From assembly GCF_002835995.1 (NCBI RefSeq), contig NZ_PJBZ01000051.1, forward strand, positions 1 through 55,139: DNA of 55,139 nt. The letters are read 5' to 3'. Under the pieces are notes generated by a model. The model made no database searches. It was not told where the DNA came from and saw only the letters and a list, made by a program, of their open reading frames with translations. Of this stretch, positions 8,228 to 16,622 are shown one piece after another. Every line of letters starts with the position of its first letter. Position 1 is the first letter of the stretch. A program made the translations under genes and the position numbers. This DNA is from Psychromonas sp. Urea-02u-13. Its GTDB lineage: Bacteria > Pseudomonadota > Gammaproteobacteria > Enterobacterales > Psychromonadaceae.

Positions 8228-9499
8228 CTAAAATGCATACAACAAACTCAACCCACTACTTACTTCTTTATTCACCGTATCAACAGGTACATTTTCAGTA
8301 AATTTGTAATCAAAACTAAAAGTAAGATATAACTCTTGGTAGATTCGATTCTGCGCTTTAAAACTCAAACTATAAACACTATTAGAGTGCCCTGCTTCTA
8401 ACACGGTATCGACTTTCACTTGTAAGCTATCAGTAATAATTCGCTCGTAATTAAGCCGAGTACGCACAATAAACTCATCAATAGAAACCGCATCTTCGCC
8501 AACATTAGGCACTGCAAAACGATAACCAGGCCCAACTTCAGCGTTAAACTTATGTTTTTCATTACTAAAAAAGATACGTCCATAACCAACAGTAAAAATA
8601 TCTTCCTGCTCATAACTTGAAAATTGGCTACGGTTTACATCACTACGCGCAAACATCAGGTTATGTGGGTCTAAATTATAATCAGACTGTAGCTGCCAAC
8701 GATATTTTTCAGTGCTGGTTTCACCATCCTCATCTTCAAATTCAAAGTCTAAATCGCTGTTAATGTTGTATTTATCGGGTTCATCGTAATCTAAGATCAA
8801 TCGTCCATTGACCGCTTTTGTTACTTGATTGTCTTGCTCATAAGTAAAACCAAATTCGACAGAACCAGAAAAACGCTTGGATTCTATTTCATCAGTTAGT
8901 GACTCTTTACCGATAGCCGTTGATTGTAACGATGATTTTTCCGCTGATTTTACATTCACTAAATCAGGTTGATACTCTATCGATTTTTTAACCAGATCAA
9001 TATCCGTTTTAAAACGGTTATTCTCTGCTATTTTTGTTTGTTCTTCTAATTGCTCAATTTTACGCTGATGGCTAACTAATACCTCTTCACGATCGCGTAA
9101 CGTATCTTGCAATGTAAATAATTGACGCTGTAGCTTTTTATTTTTGTTTTTCTGTTGGGTAACCTGAGCAGACTGGCGCTTATTCTTTTGTCGTGCTTTG
9201 TTAATCTGGCTATTTTTTTGCTCTATCGTTTTTTTAGCCAAGCTTAGCTGAGGTTGCAAATCTTCTGGCTCAGGCGCTAATGGATCATTAAGCAGAAAGT
9301 GGAAACCGTTCATTGATGCGATGCCAGCCTTATTCGATTTACTTTTTACACCCTCTACATTCTCTAAGACGATAAAAGAAGGATGAGAAGGCGCTGCCGA
9401 TTCTGTCGCGTCAGGCAGGGGTTTATCGACAAATAGCCATACATTTGCAGTCAATACCGCGACATTCGCTAATAAGATATAAAACCATCGAGAGCCCAC
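8228..9499 (-). CDS. Membrane-anchored coiled-coil protein with C-terminal DUF481-type outer-membrane barrel
   Basis: The 423-residue protein has three parts. Residues 6-24 are hydrophobic (signal anchor or uncleaved signal). Residues ~82-165 are Gln/Lys/Glu-rich and predicted coiled coil. Residues ~209-423 are a beta-strand domain resembling DUF481 (YdiY, salt-induced outer-membrane protein), with alternating acidic hairpins and a C-terminal YAF. Canonical DUF481 proteins are about 250 aa and lack the coiled coil, so this is a fused architecture. If the N-terminus stays in the inner membrane, the protein could bridge the periplasm, but cleavage cannot be excluded. The start codon is GTG. No neighbour suggests a role. 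Confidence 0.7.
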   Translation of the reverse strand: MGSRWFYILLANVAVLTANVWLFVDKPLPDATESAAPSHPSFIVLENVEGVKSKSNKAGIASMNGFHFLLNDPLAPEPEDLQPQLSLAKKTIEQKNSQINKARQKNKRQSAQVTQQKNKNKKLQRQLFTLQDTLRDREEVLVSHQRKIEQLEEQTKIAENNRFKTDIDLVKKSIEYQPDLVNVKSAEKSSLQSTAIGKESLTDEIESKRFSGSVEFGFTYEQDNQVTKAVNGRLILDYDEPDKYNINSDLDFEFEDEDGETSTEKYRWQLQSDYNLDPHNLMFARSDVNRSQFSSYEQEDIFTVGYGRIFFSNEKHKFNAEVGPGYRFAVPNVGEDAVSIDEFIVRTRLNYERIITDSLQVKVDTVLEAGHSNSVYSLSFKAQNRIYQELYLTFSFDYKFTENVPVDTVNKEVSSGLSLLYAF

Positions 9500-9588
9500 T
9501 AAATAATACTCACCATTAAATTATTGAAAGACTATTTTAAATAGTTAATGAATAGATGCAACTTGATAAATGTAAATGAAAGCTTAGC

Positions 9589-9617
9589 TTGCGTTGTTAA
9601 TTATGAAACTGTATAAT
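9589..9617 (+). promoter_or_regulatory. Putative promoter of the rpsF operon
   Basis: -35-like TTGCGT (9589-9594) and a perfect -10 TATAAT (9612-9617) with a 17-bp spacer. It would give a leader of about 90 nt before rpsF. Confidence 0.6.
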
Positions 9618-9629
9618 TTGTCGCCTTAA

Positions 9630-9674
9630 ATCAGCCATCTTTTTTGTTCCTTGCTTCTATTTGGTACGGCTGAT
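9630..9674 (+). promoter_or_regulatory. Candidate S6:S18-binding leader hairpin of rpsF
   Basis: ATCAGCC (9630-9636) pairs with GGCTGAT (9668-9674) inside the rpsF 5' leader. rpsF mRNA leaders in many bacteria bind the S6:S18 dimer and autoregulate the operon. Position and stem fit that class, but I could not confirm the diagnostic CCG bulge. Confidence 0.4.
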
Positions 9675-9715
9675 CCAAGTTCAGAAGCTACTAACCCGTA
9701 AGGAGCGATTTTTAT

Positions 9716-10096
9716 ATGCGTCATTATGAAATCGTAGTTATGGTTCACCCAGATCAGAGTGAACAAGTAAATGGTATGATCGAACGTTACACAGCATCTA
9801 TTACAGAAGCTGGCGGAACGATCCATCGTCTAGAAGATTGGGGCCGTCGTCAATTAGCTTACCCAATCAACAAATTGCATAAAGCACACTATGTTCTTAT
9901 GAACATTGAAGCAGAGCAAAACGTAATCGATGATTTGGAAACTGCTTTCCGTTTCAACGATGCAGTGATCCGCAACATGATCATGCGTACTAAAGCTGCT
10001 GTAACTGAAGCATCTGTTGTGGCAAAAGCAAGAGAGGAGCGTGCTCCTCGTGCTCCACGCCCAGACGCTGCTCCAGAAGCAACTGCTGAAGCATAA
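9716..10096 (+). CDS. rpsF: 30S ribosomal protein S6
   Basis: The 126-residue protein opens with [18 protein letters not shown], the S6 signature, and has the conserved GRRQLAYPI segment. It pairs with S18 on the 30S platform. The C-terminal ~25 residues form an acidic/Ala/Pro tail, as in E. coli where glutamates are added by RimK; no poly-Glu run is encoded here. A TAAGGAG ribosome site precedes the ATG. It is the first gene of the rpsF-priB-rpsR-rplI operon. Confidence 0.98.
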   Translation: MRHYEIVVMVHPDQSEQVNGMIERYTASITEAGGTIHRLEDWGRRQLAYPINKLHKAHYVLMNIEAEQNVIDDLETAFRFNDAVIRNMIMRTKAAVTEASVVAKAREERAPRAPRPDAAPEATAEA

Positions 10097-10104
10097 GAAA
10101 CTTA

Positions 10105-10410
10105 GTGACTGAAAACTTTTTGCGTCTCTCAGGTGTTGTAACTGAAAAGCCAACATTTAAAGTTAGTCCAAGTGGTGTCGAACATTGTAATTTTACAATT
10201 GAACACCGCTCGGTGCAAAAAGAGGTTGAGTTACCACGCAATGCGTTTTGTTATATGCCCATTGCAACTAGTGGAACACTCGCTACTCAGTTAAAAAACA
10301 CATTATCGAAAGGCATGCAGCTTCGTGTAAGTGGTTTTATCACTTTTCATAAAAGCGCCAACAATGTTGGCAAATTAGTGTTGCACGCTCAGTACATAGA
10401 ACAAATTTGA
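10105..10410 (+). CDS. priB: Primosomal replication protein N (PriB)
   Basis: The 101-residue single OB-fold protein binds single-stranded DNA and PriA to restart stalled replication forks. The pattern LRLSGVVTEKP and NFTIEHRS matches PriB. Its position between rpsF and rpsR is diagnostic. The start is GTG, 8 nt after the rpsF stop, with a weak ribosome site, which may keep its yield below that of the ribosomal proteins. The gene set with priB is typical of gamma/betaproteobacteria. Confidence 0.95.
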   Translation: MTENFLRLSGVVTEKPTFKVSPSGVEHCNFTIEHRSVQKEVELPRNAFCYMPIATSGTLATQLKNTLSKGMQLRVSGFITFHKSANNVGKLVLHAQYIEQI

Positions 10411-10647
<237 letters not shown>

Positions 10648-10663
10648 ATAGGAGCTATAGATT

Positions 10664-11116
10664 ATGGAAATTATCCTACAAGATACAGTTGCTAACCTTG
10701 GTAAACTTGGCGATAAAGTGAATGTTAAAGCAGGTTACGCACGTAACTTTCTTTTCCCACAGCAAAAAGCTTTACCAGCAAACAAAGCAAACTTAGAAGC
10801 TTTTGAAGCACGTCGTGCTGAATTAGAAGCTAAGCAAGCTGCTAACCTTGCTGCGGCACAAACACGTGGCGCGTCACTTGAAGCTTTAGAAGCGGTTGTT
10901 ATCTCTTCTAAATCAGGTGATGAAGGTAAACTATTCGGTTCAATCGGTACTCGTGACATTGCTAACGCAATCACGGCTGCTGGTGTAGCTGTAGTTAAAA
11001 GTGAAGTTCGTCTTCCTGAAGGCGCTTTACGTAACACTGGTACTTACGAGATTGCAGTTTCTGTACACTCTGAAGTTTCAACTGTTGTTACAATTGAAGT
11101 TGTTGGCGAAGAGTAA
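10664..11116 (+). CDS. rplI: 50S ribosomal protein L9
   Basis: The 150-residue protein opens with [19 protein letters not shown] and contains the N-terminal rRNA-binding motif [11 protein letters not shown] long Ala/Glu-rich helix (~40-75) connects to the C-terminal domain. An AGGAG ribosome site precedes the ATG. The operon ends with a terminator 25-60 nt after the stop. The 3' end of this gene with its terminator is copied twice more downstream. Confidence 0.98.
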   Translation: MEIILQDTVANLGKLGDKVNVKAGYARNFLFPQQKALPANKANLEAFEARRAELEAKQAANLAAAQTRGASLEALEAVVISSKSGDEGKLFGSIGTRDIANAITAAGVAVVKSEVRLPEGALRNTGTYEIAVSVHSEVSTVVTIEVVGEE

Positions 11117-11140
11117 TCTTCCCTTAACAATTTCGATATA

Positions 11141-11170
11141 AAATACCTGCTTTCGAGCGGGTATTTTTTT
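11141..11170 (+). terminator. rplI operon terminator, copy 1
   Basis: Stem AATACCTGC / GAGCGGGTATT around TTTC, then seven T ending at 11170. It is the natural end of the ribosomal operon. Confidence 0.9.
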
Positions 11171-11314
11171 GTCCAAAATTCGACAATACAAACAGAGTGA
11201 ACAAAAACTGCGATTGCAGTTTCGCTATTTATGAACACTGGCTCTGACGTTTTAACCCTTGTTACAATTGAAGTTGTTGGCGAAGAGTAATCTTCCCTTA
11301 ACAATTTCGATATA

Positions 11315-11344
11315 AAATACCTGCTTTCGAGCGGGTATTTTTTT
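11315..11344 (+). terminator. rplI terminator, duplicated copy 2
   Basis: Identical hairpin and seven-T tract to copy 1. Confidence 0.8.
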
Positions 11345-11502
11345 GTCTAAAATTTAAGAGAAGCGATCAGCTGCCAGCCATTAGCAAAATAAAAACCTAA
11401 TAACACCTCAAGGCTTATATTTTCAGCGAGCATAACTACAGCCTTTCCCATAAATACTGGTTTTCACTGATAACTGATAGCTAGTTACTGACGTACCCTA
11501 TT

Positions 11503-11563
11503 ATTGGCGAAGAGGCTTATTCCCTTAATAGCTTCGATATAAAATACCTGCTTTCGAGCGCTT
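11503..11563 (+). repeat. Third, decayed copy of the rplI tail
   Basis: ATTGGCGAAGAG, CTTCGATATAAAATACCTG and CTTTCGAGCG are recognisable, but the right arm of the terminator is changed to CTTACTTT, so termination is probably lost. Confidence 0.75.
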
Positions 11564-11576
11564 ACTTTGCACCGGA

Positions 11577-11944
11577 AGTTTTTCTCCAAAATTAGTAAAT
11601 CAAAAGTTCAAGTAAAACGTTTAGAAATTGAATGTGAAACATTAAACAAGCGACGGTCACCTTTGCTAAAGAAACGAAGTGAAATATGCGTTTATTGTCC
11701 AAAATAAGAATAGCCTGAGCAATGGAACTAACGTGTCGTGTGTTGGGTGTGAAAATAATAATTACTACGGCGATCAAAAGCGAAAGCCTCAAATTCCTGT
11801 TGATCCACAGAACCAGTAGATGTTGCATTGGATCAAAAACATGCCGAGTTTAGGGATAATACCTATGGAGAAAAACTCATTCAAAAGGCATTAAATGCAC
11901 TTGATATCCCTATCGGCCGTAAGAGAATTTCAATTATAGATTAG
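11577..11944 (+). pseudogene. Frameshifted coding remnant, function unknown
   Basis: Three short open stretches in successive frames look coding and read into each other: one ends ...KRSEICVYCPK (stop at ~11706), the next contains NGTNVSCVGCENNNYYGDQ and IPVDPQNQ, and the last has EPVDVALDQKHAEF and YGEKLIQKALNALDIPIGRK, ending at 11944. Together they would form the C-terminal ~110 residues of a Cys-containing protein interrupted by two frameshifts. I do not recognise the family. It directly precedes the accessory gene at 12175, so it may be debris of the same imported segment. Confidence 0.45.
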
Positions 11945-12174
11945 TATAGCTAACAGATTTTTAGTCTTTAGCTCCTAAATTGTAATTTTAGATATTAATG
12001 CCTCCCCAGCCAACTCAGTTTTATATTTCTCTGAATACAATTGAAGTTGCATCCTTCCCCGTAGTAATTTCATATTAACCCATGCAAAAATCAAATAAAT
12101 ATAATCACAATATTTACCTGATATTTAAATATGCTACTCTCTGGCAAACATTACAATATTCAAGGATGTATATA

Positions 12175-13197
12175 GTGAACAACATGTTAAATGCTTCTGG
12201 CATTACTGCAAGAGCCGCCCAATTATTTCCTAGTAACGTATTACAAGAAATGTATATGTCTCTAGATTCAGACTCAGAGTTTCAGCATGCAGGGGTTATT
12301 TTTGAATATGAAAAAAACCGTATAGGTAAACTATCAGTAAACCCAGGTAGTTTGATCCTCTCTCCTAGCAGTCATTACGATAAAAAAACATTAAGAGAAA
12401 GCTGCAGAGCAGATGGAAAAATAATATACATTCGTGAAGTTAGTTTCCCTAAACACGTACCTAATCATAAAAGAGTAGAACTAGTAAAGTCTACTCTCTG
12501 GGAGGAGTCAAAAAGCACAATGATCTCCTGTGCAGGAGCAGGTTCTGGCTGGGTATTGCTTTTTGCAGAAGCTGGTGGTGGCGGAGCTAGTTTCGGTGCA
12601 ACTTGGGCTGCTATGCCATTAACTTTAGCTTCAACTTCAGCAGCAACTTTTCAATGTGGCACAGGCATTGGCAGGGTGATAAATGAAGTAAATGGTAACT
12701 CTGAGTATAATCAATGGCTAGATAGCTCTCCAACTTTTGCAACCGTAATGTTTGCCCTAGATGTAGTACAAGTAGCAGACTTAGCGAAGGCAGGCCTAGA
12801 CTCAACGTCTCTATATTTTAAATTTAAACAGAACAAAGCTTTTGGACAAAATAAATTACTAAAAATGTATAAAGGTATGACTAGAGCTAACCGGAAAAAA
12901 CTCGCAGAAGAAATTTTGAAAATTAACAACCCTAAATTATTAAAAAACCAAAAATTACTAAAAGAAGTTATACGAGGAAAGAAATTACTCGATGATGGTA
13001 CACGTGCCACTAAGGTTTACAGTCAAGTACAGGTACAAAAATTAATTAGAAGTACTTTTTATAAAAGTTTTTTGTCTAAAACGGTTATCGCTACTGGGGT
13101 AGGAAGCGCGGCTACAATTCATGGCAGTGTGAAAAACTTGCCAAGCAAAGTACAAAACTCTATTAACTATGTAATTGGTATTACAACCAAAGCTTAG
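12175..13197 (+). CDS. Glycine-rich membrane-inserting protein of unknown function, first gene of an accessory island
   Basis: The 340-residue protein is not recognised. The GTG at 12175 was chosen because AAGGA lies 8 nt upstream; in-frame ATGs at 12082 and 12166 lack such a site. Residues ~1-115 are polar. Residues ~116-170 are a Gly/Ala/Ser-rich hydrophobic stretch (SGWVLLFAEAGGGGASFG and PLTLASTSAATF) that could form a helical hairpin in a membrane. Residues ~205-285 are Lys-rich and helical (MTRANRKKLAEEILKINN). The C-terminus has another hydrophobic Gly/Ala/Val segment. This resembles pore-forming toxins or membrane effectors in layout only. Codon use is AT-rich compared with the neighbouring ribosomal genes. 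The next gene starts 18 bp downstream. Confidence 0.6.
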   Translation: MNNMLNASGITARAAQLFPSNVLQEMYMSLDSDSEFQHAGVIFEYEKNRIGKLSVNPGSLILSPSSHYDKKTLRESCRADGKIIYIREVSFPKHVPNHKRVELVKSTLWEESKSTMISCAGAGSGWVLLFAEAGGGGASFGATWAAMPLTLASTSAATFQCGTGIGRVINEVNGNSEYNQWLDSSPTFATVMFALDVVQVADLAKAGLDSTSLYFKFKQNKAFGQNKLLKMYKGMTRANRKKLAEEILKINNPKLLKNQKLLKEVIRGKKLLDDGTRATKVYSQVQVQKLIRSTFYKSFLSKTVIATGVGSAATIHGSVKNLPSKVQNSINYVIGITTKA

Positions 13198-13215
13198 GCT
13201 TTTGAAAGGTATAAC

Positions 13216-14076
13216 ATGCTAAATAAAATCAAGCTAAGCTACTTACTTATTTCGATATTATTCATAGGAATTGCAGCTAGTTATGTTAGTTTAAGCCCCT
13301 TAGGGACAAGCAATAATAGCCATGAAATCACTTATATACAAGATAAACTAAGTAACGGAAATCTGGCCCCAAAGATGGTAATAATACCATCAGGCAAAGG
13401 AACTATTGGTGGTGAAAATTTTCGATCATTCCAGAATGAGGAGCCTATTTATCAAGTTACTATTAACACCTCCTATGCACTGAGTGAAACCGAAATTACT
13501 TTTGAGCAATACGACCTCTTTTGCCATGAGACAAATATACAATGCCCTAATGATGATGGATGGGGCCGTGGGCAACAACCCGTTATAAACGTCACTTGGG
13601 CTGATGCAATGGCATACACTGAGTGGCTAACCAAAAAAACAGGTGTAACTTACCGATTACCTAGCGAAGCTGAATGGGAGTTTGCTGCACGAGCAGGCCG
13701 AAACAGTAAATTTTGGTGGGGCAACGAATATGAGCAAGGTTTAGACCATTGCGACCGAGATTTAGGTGACTGCCCACAAGGAAGTGATCTCGCTCACCCA
13801 TGGAAAGTCGGAATTTTGACTTCAAATCCATTCGGCCTATATGATGTAACCTCTAATGTTGCAGAATGGGTATTAGACTGCGCTTCTGATAGTCATGATA
13901 ATGCCACTGGTAACCATGAGCCTAATTACAGCGGAAATTGTAGTGATAAAATAGTAAAAGGAGCCAACTGGTTAGACGCTCAGCCCTACGTGCATCACTC
14001 ATCAAGAATGAGTTTGCCTAAATACTATACATCCTACGCAGTGGGTTTTAGGACATTAAGAGAAATAAGAAAATAG
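13216..14076 (+). CDS. Formylglycine-generating-enzyme-like (SUMF1 fold) protein with N-terminal anchor, no catalytic Cys
   Basis: The 286-residue protein has a hydrophobic N-terminus (residues ~8-25), then an SUMF1/FGE-sulfatase domain (~52-283). Family motifs are clear: PVINVTWADAMAYTEWL, YRLPSEAEWEFAARAG and NPFGLYDVTSNVAEWVLD. In true formylglycine-generating enzymes two Cys in the segment after RGGS act as copper ligands; here that region is KGANWLDAQPYVHHSSRMSL, with no Cys, so sulfatase activation is unlikely. Cysteines at 103/110 and 179/186 suggest disulfides in the periplasm. SUMF1-fold proteins without the Cys pair also serve as binding domains. It is probably co-transcribed with the gene at 12175. 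Confidence 0.8.
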   Translation: MLNKIKLSYLLISILFIGIAASYVSLSPLGTSNNSHEITYIQDKLSNGNLAPKMVIIPSGKGTIGGENFRSFQNEEPIYQVTINTSYALSETEITFEQYDLFCHETNIQCPNDDGWGRGQQPVINVTWADAMAYTEWLTKKTGVTYRLPSEAEWEFAARAGRNSKFWWGNEYEQGLDHCDRDLGDCPQGSDLAHPWKVGILTSNPFGLYDVTSNVAEWVLDCASDSHDNATGNHEPNYSGNCSDKIVKGANWLDAQPYVHHSSRMSLPKYYTSYAVGFRTLREIRK

Positions 14077-14093
14077 CCAGTAAAGGAATACAA

Positions 14094-14393
14094 ATGATCA
14101 CTACTTGCCCAAACTGCCAAGAAAAAATTAACACTAAAAATATAAAAGCAACTCAGAAAAAGGGCATTCACCTAGAAAAAAAATGCCCTTTTTGTGAAAC
14201 TTGGTTTCGCTTAAAAGCACCGCTAGCAGTAATAAAAACAATAGGACTGTCATCACTATTAATTACTAGTTTGTTAAATATGTTTACAATTAAAAATGAA
14301 TTAAGTTATATCTTTTCCAGCGTTGGATTTATTGGTATTGTGATTGCTTTGCTAATTACCTTTTGGGGAAAGCAAGAAAAAATTTATAACTGA
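14094..14393 (+). CDS. Small zinc-ribbon membrane protein
   Basis: The 99-residue protein has an N-terminal zinc ribbon (CPNC at 5-8 and CPFC at ~31-34), then two predicted membrane helices (~45-62 and ~70-91) and a short basic tail. A good ribosome site (AAAGGA) precedes the ATG; it lies 17 bp after the SUMF1-like gene. Function unknown; the layout suggests a small inner-membrane protein with a cytoplasmic zinc knuckle. Confidence 0.7.
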   Translation: MITTCPNCQEKINTKNIKATQKKGIHLEKKCPFCETWFRLKAPLAVIKTIGLSSLLITSLLNMFTIKNELSYIFSSVGFIGIVIALLITFWGKQEKIYN

Positions 14394-14401
14394 ATAACCT
14401 A

Positions 14402-14785
14402 ATGAAAAAGTCTAAGTTAAAACAACACATACTCAGCAAAAGAAGATTATTGTTTAATAAGGCAGTAATTGTTGTTTTGGCCTGTGTACTTGGAACAGGC
14501 CTACTGCTCATTTCCATAGAGGCTATAGTCACTGGAATTATAGAATCCCCTAGTGATTATCGTTATGATGGTGATGTATATTATTTTGCAATTAGCCCCA
14601 TAAACTTCCTTTTTTGGTTAACCTTTTACACCTCAAGCTCCATTTTTTCATTTTTAGTTCCTATTCGTTGTATGGATTCAATATTCCCTGTGAAAAAAGA
14701 TAATAGTGAGAAGTTTAAAAACTCCAAAAAGAACAAAAAACTACGCAGAAGAGAACAACTAAAAACCCAAAAAGAGAATCAATAG
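14402..14785 (+). CDS. Small two-helix membrane protein of unknown function
   Basis: The 127-residue protein has a basic N-terminus, one membrane helix (~21-45, VIVVLACVLGTGLLLISI), a short loop, a second helix (~64-90) and a highly basic Lys/Arg tail (KKNKKLRRREQLKTQ). It starts 8 nt after the previous stop, so it is the last gene of the four-gene island. No homologue is recognised. Confidence 0.6.
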   Translation: MKKSKLKQHILSKRRLLFNKAVIVVLACVLGTGLLLISIEAIVTGIIESPSDYRYDGDVYYFAISPINFLFWLTFYTSSSIFSFLVPIRCMDSIFPVKKDNSEKFKNSKKNKKLRRREQLKTQKENQ

Positions 14786-14826
14786 GAGTAGAAGTTTATT
14801 TTAATTCTTACGTTAGAAAACGCCTT

Positions 14827-14957
14827 TTACGCAGATAAAATGCTTTAATTCAAGGCGAAATCGGACTTAGATGGTACTCCCTTTGCGAGATTTTCAACGA
14901 AGAAGGAAGTCATTTTAACCAGCGAAATAGATCAGCTATTTATTGTAATTGATATAA
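14827..14957 (-). mobile_element. Decayed copy of the MITE-like element found at 54704
   Basis: Read on the minus strand it shares blocks with the element at 54704-54865: ATAGCTGATCTATTTCGCTGG, ACTTCCTTCTTCGTTG and TTCGCCTTGAATTAA match closely, in the same order. Its terminal inverted repeats are degraded. Confidence 0.7.
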
Positions 14958-14981
14958 GCATGGCGATTCTGCCTTAAGCAC

Positions 14982-15017
14982 AAAAAAGCCCCGTTAAATT
15001 AACGAGGCTCACTTTTT
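14982..15017 (-). terminator. lysS terminator, bidirectional
   Basis: On the minus strand GCCTCGTTAA pairs with TTAACGGGGC (one G-U) and six U follow. On the plus strand five T follow, so it can also end the island transcript. Confidence 0.85.
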
Positions 15018-15064
15018 GACTTTACTGATAGCGAACAGCTAAAAACTGACCGCTATTTTTAAAG

Positions 15065-16582
15065 TTATTTTGCTTGTGGGCGCATATGCGGGAACAGTAA
15101 TACGTCACGAATCGTATGGCTGTCAGTAAACAACATAACTAAACGGTCGATACCAATACCTTCACCCGCTGTTGGTGGTAAACCATGCTCAAGTGCTGTG
15201 ATGTAATCAGCATCGTAGAACATAGCTTCATCATCACCAGACTCTTTCTGTGCTACTTGATCCATAAAGCGTTGCGCTTGATCTTCTGAATCATTTAACT
15301 CAGAGAAACCATTTGCAAGTTCACGACCACCAACAAAGAATTCAAAACGATCTGTTACATCTGGATCTTCGTCGTTACGGCGTGCAAGCGGTGATACTTC
15401 AGCTGGGTAAGCCGTAATAAACGTTGGTTGCATTAGTTTATGCTCAGCCGTTTCTTCAAAGATCTCTGTTAATACTTTACCTTCACCCCAGCTATCTTTC
15501 AGATTTACGTTGAAACGTTTAGCAACGGATTTTAGCCCTTCCATGCTATCTAATTCACTTGCTTCGATGCCATCGTTGTAAGTTAATACAGACTCTTTCA
15601 TGGTCATGCGAATAAATGGTTGGCCGAAATCAAAGACTTCTTCACCGTAATTTACAACGCTTGAACCTAATACGTTTTCAGTGATCGTACGTAACATGTC
15701 TTCAGTTAAGTTCATTAGATCAATGTAATCAGCATACGCTTGGTAGAATTCGATCATAGTGAATTCTGGGTTATGACGTGTTGAAACACCTTCGTTACGG
15801 AAGCTACGGTTAATTTCGAATACACGCTCAAAACCACCAACCACTAAACGCTTAAGGTTTAATTCTGGTGCAATACGTAAATACATTGGTAAATCTAATG
15901 CATTATGGAATGTTTCAAATGGACGTGCAGTAGCGCCACCAGGGATTGCTTGTAGCATTGGCGTTTCTACTTCCATGAACTCACGCTCATTTAGGTAGTT
16001 ACGAATAGCAGTCACAATCTTGTTACGTAGAATAAATGTCTTACGTGATTCTTCGTTAGCAATAAGATCAAGGTAACGTTGACGGTAACACGCTTCTGTA
16101 TCTGATAAACCGTGGAATTTGTCAGGTAGTGGACGCAGTGCTTTAGTAAGAATACGAATTTCGCTTACTTTAATGCTTAACTCATCTGTTTTTGTTTTAA
16201 ATAAAACACCCGTTGCACCAATAATATCGCCTAAATCCCACTTTTTAAATTCAGTGTTATAAAAACCTTCTTCTAAATTATCACGAGCAACATAAACTTG
16301 AACACGACCGCCCATATCTTGGATTGTCGCAAAACTTGCTTTACCCATGATACGACGAGTCATCATACGACCAGCAATGCTAACCTCTACAGCTAACTCT
16401 TCTAATTCTTCTTTTGTTTTTTCATTATATTTAGCATGTAGCTTGTCAGAGATATCTTTACGACGGAAATCATTTGGGAATGCTTGCCCTTTAGCACGCA
16501 TTGCATCTAGTTTTTCTTTACGTGCAGCCAATATTTCACTTAACTCGACCTGCGGTGCTTCTGCTTTATTTTGCTCTGACAT
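15065..16582 (-). CDS. lysS: Lysyl-tRNA synthetase, class II
   Basis: The 505-residue enzyme charges tRNA-Lys. It has an N-terminal OB anticodon-binding domain (~60-150) and a class II catalytic core. Motif 2 is [19 protein letters not shown] and motif 3 [16 protein letters not shown]. Length equals E. coli LysS. It lies 40 bp after prfB and is probably transcribed with it, as in E. coli, followed by a strong terminator. Confidence 0.98.
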   Translation of the reverse strand: MSEQNKAEAPQVELSEILAARKEKLDAMRAKGQAFPNDFRRKDISDKLHAKYNEKTKEELEELAVEVSIAGRMMTRRIMGKASFATIQDMGGRVQVYVARDNLEEGFYNTEFKKWDLGDIIGATGVLFKTKTDELSIKVSEIRILTKALRPLPDKFHGLSDTEACYRQRYLDLIANEESRKTFILRNKIVTAIRNYLNEREFMEVETPMLQAIPGGATARPFETFHNALDLPMYLRIAPELNLKRLVVGGFERVFEINRSFRNEGVSTRHNPEFTMIEFYQAYADYIDLMNLTEDMLRTITENVLGSSVVNYGEEVFDFGQPFIRMTMKESVLTYNDGIEASELDSMEGLKSVAKRFNVNLKDSWGEGKVLTEIFEETAEHKLMQPTFITAYPAEVSPLARRNDEDPDVTDRFEFFVGGRELANGFSELNDSEDQAQRFMDQVAQKESGDDEAMFYDADYITALEHGLPPTAGEGIGIDRLVMLFTDSHTIRDVLLFPHMRPQAK

Positions 16583-16622
16583 GATAATTCCTATCTGTTT
16601 AGTTTTACTATAAATTTGGTTG

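Larger units (their letters stand above)
11085..11347 (+). repeat. Duplicated rplI 3' end plus terminator
   Basis: An 89-bp segment (11085-11173: last 32 nt of rplI, the 3' spacer and terminator) is repeated exactly at 11259-11347, 174 bp further on. Weaker similarity reaches further upstream (ATTGCAGTTT at 11051 and 11213), with indels, so the copied piece was larger and has partly decayed. The second copy still carries an intact terminator but no gene. Confidence 0.92.

Noticed and set aside
11044-11304. Minus-strand frame of 86 codons
   Set aside because: Its internal repeat is the duplicated rplI tail read backwards.
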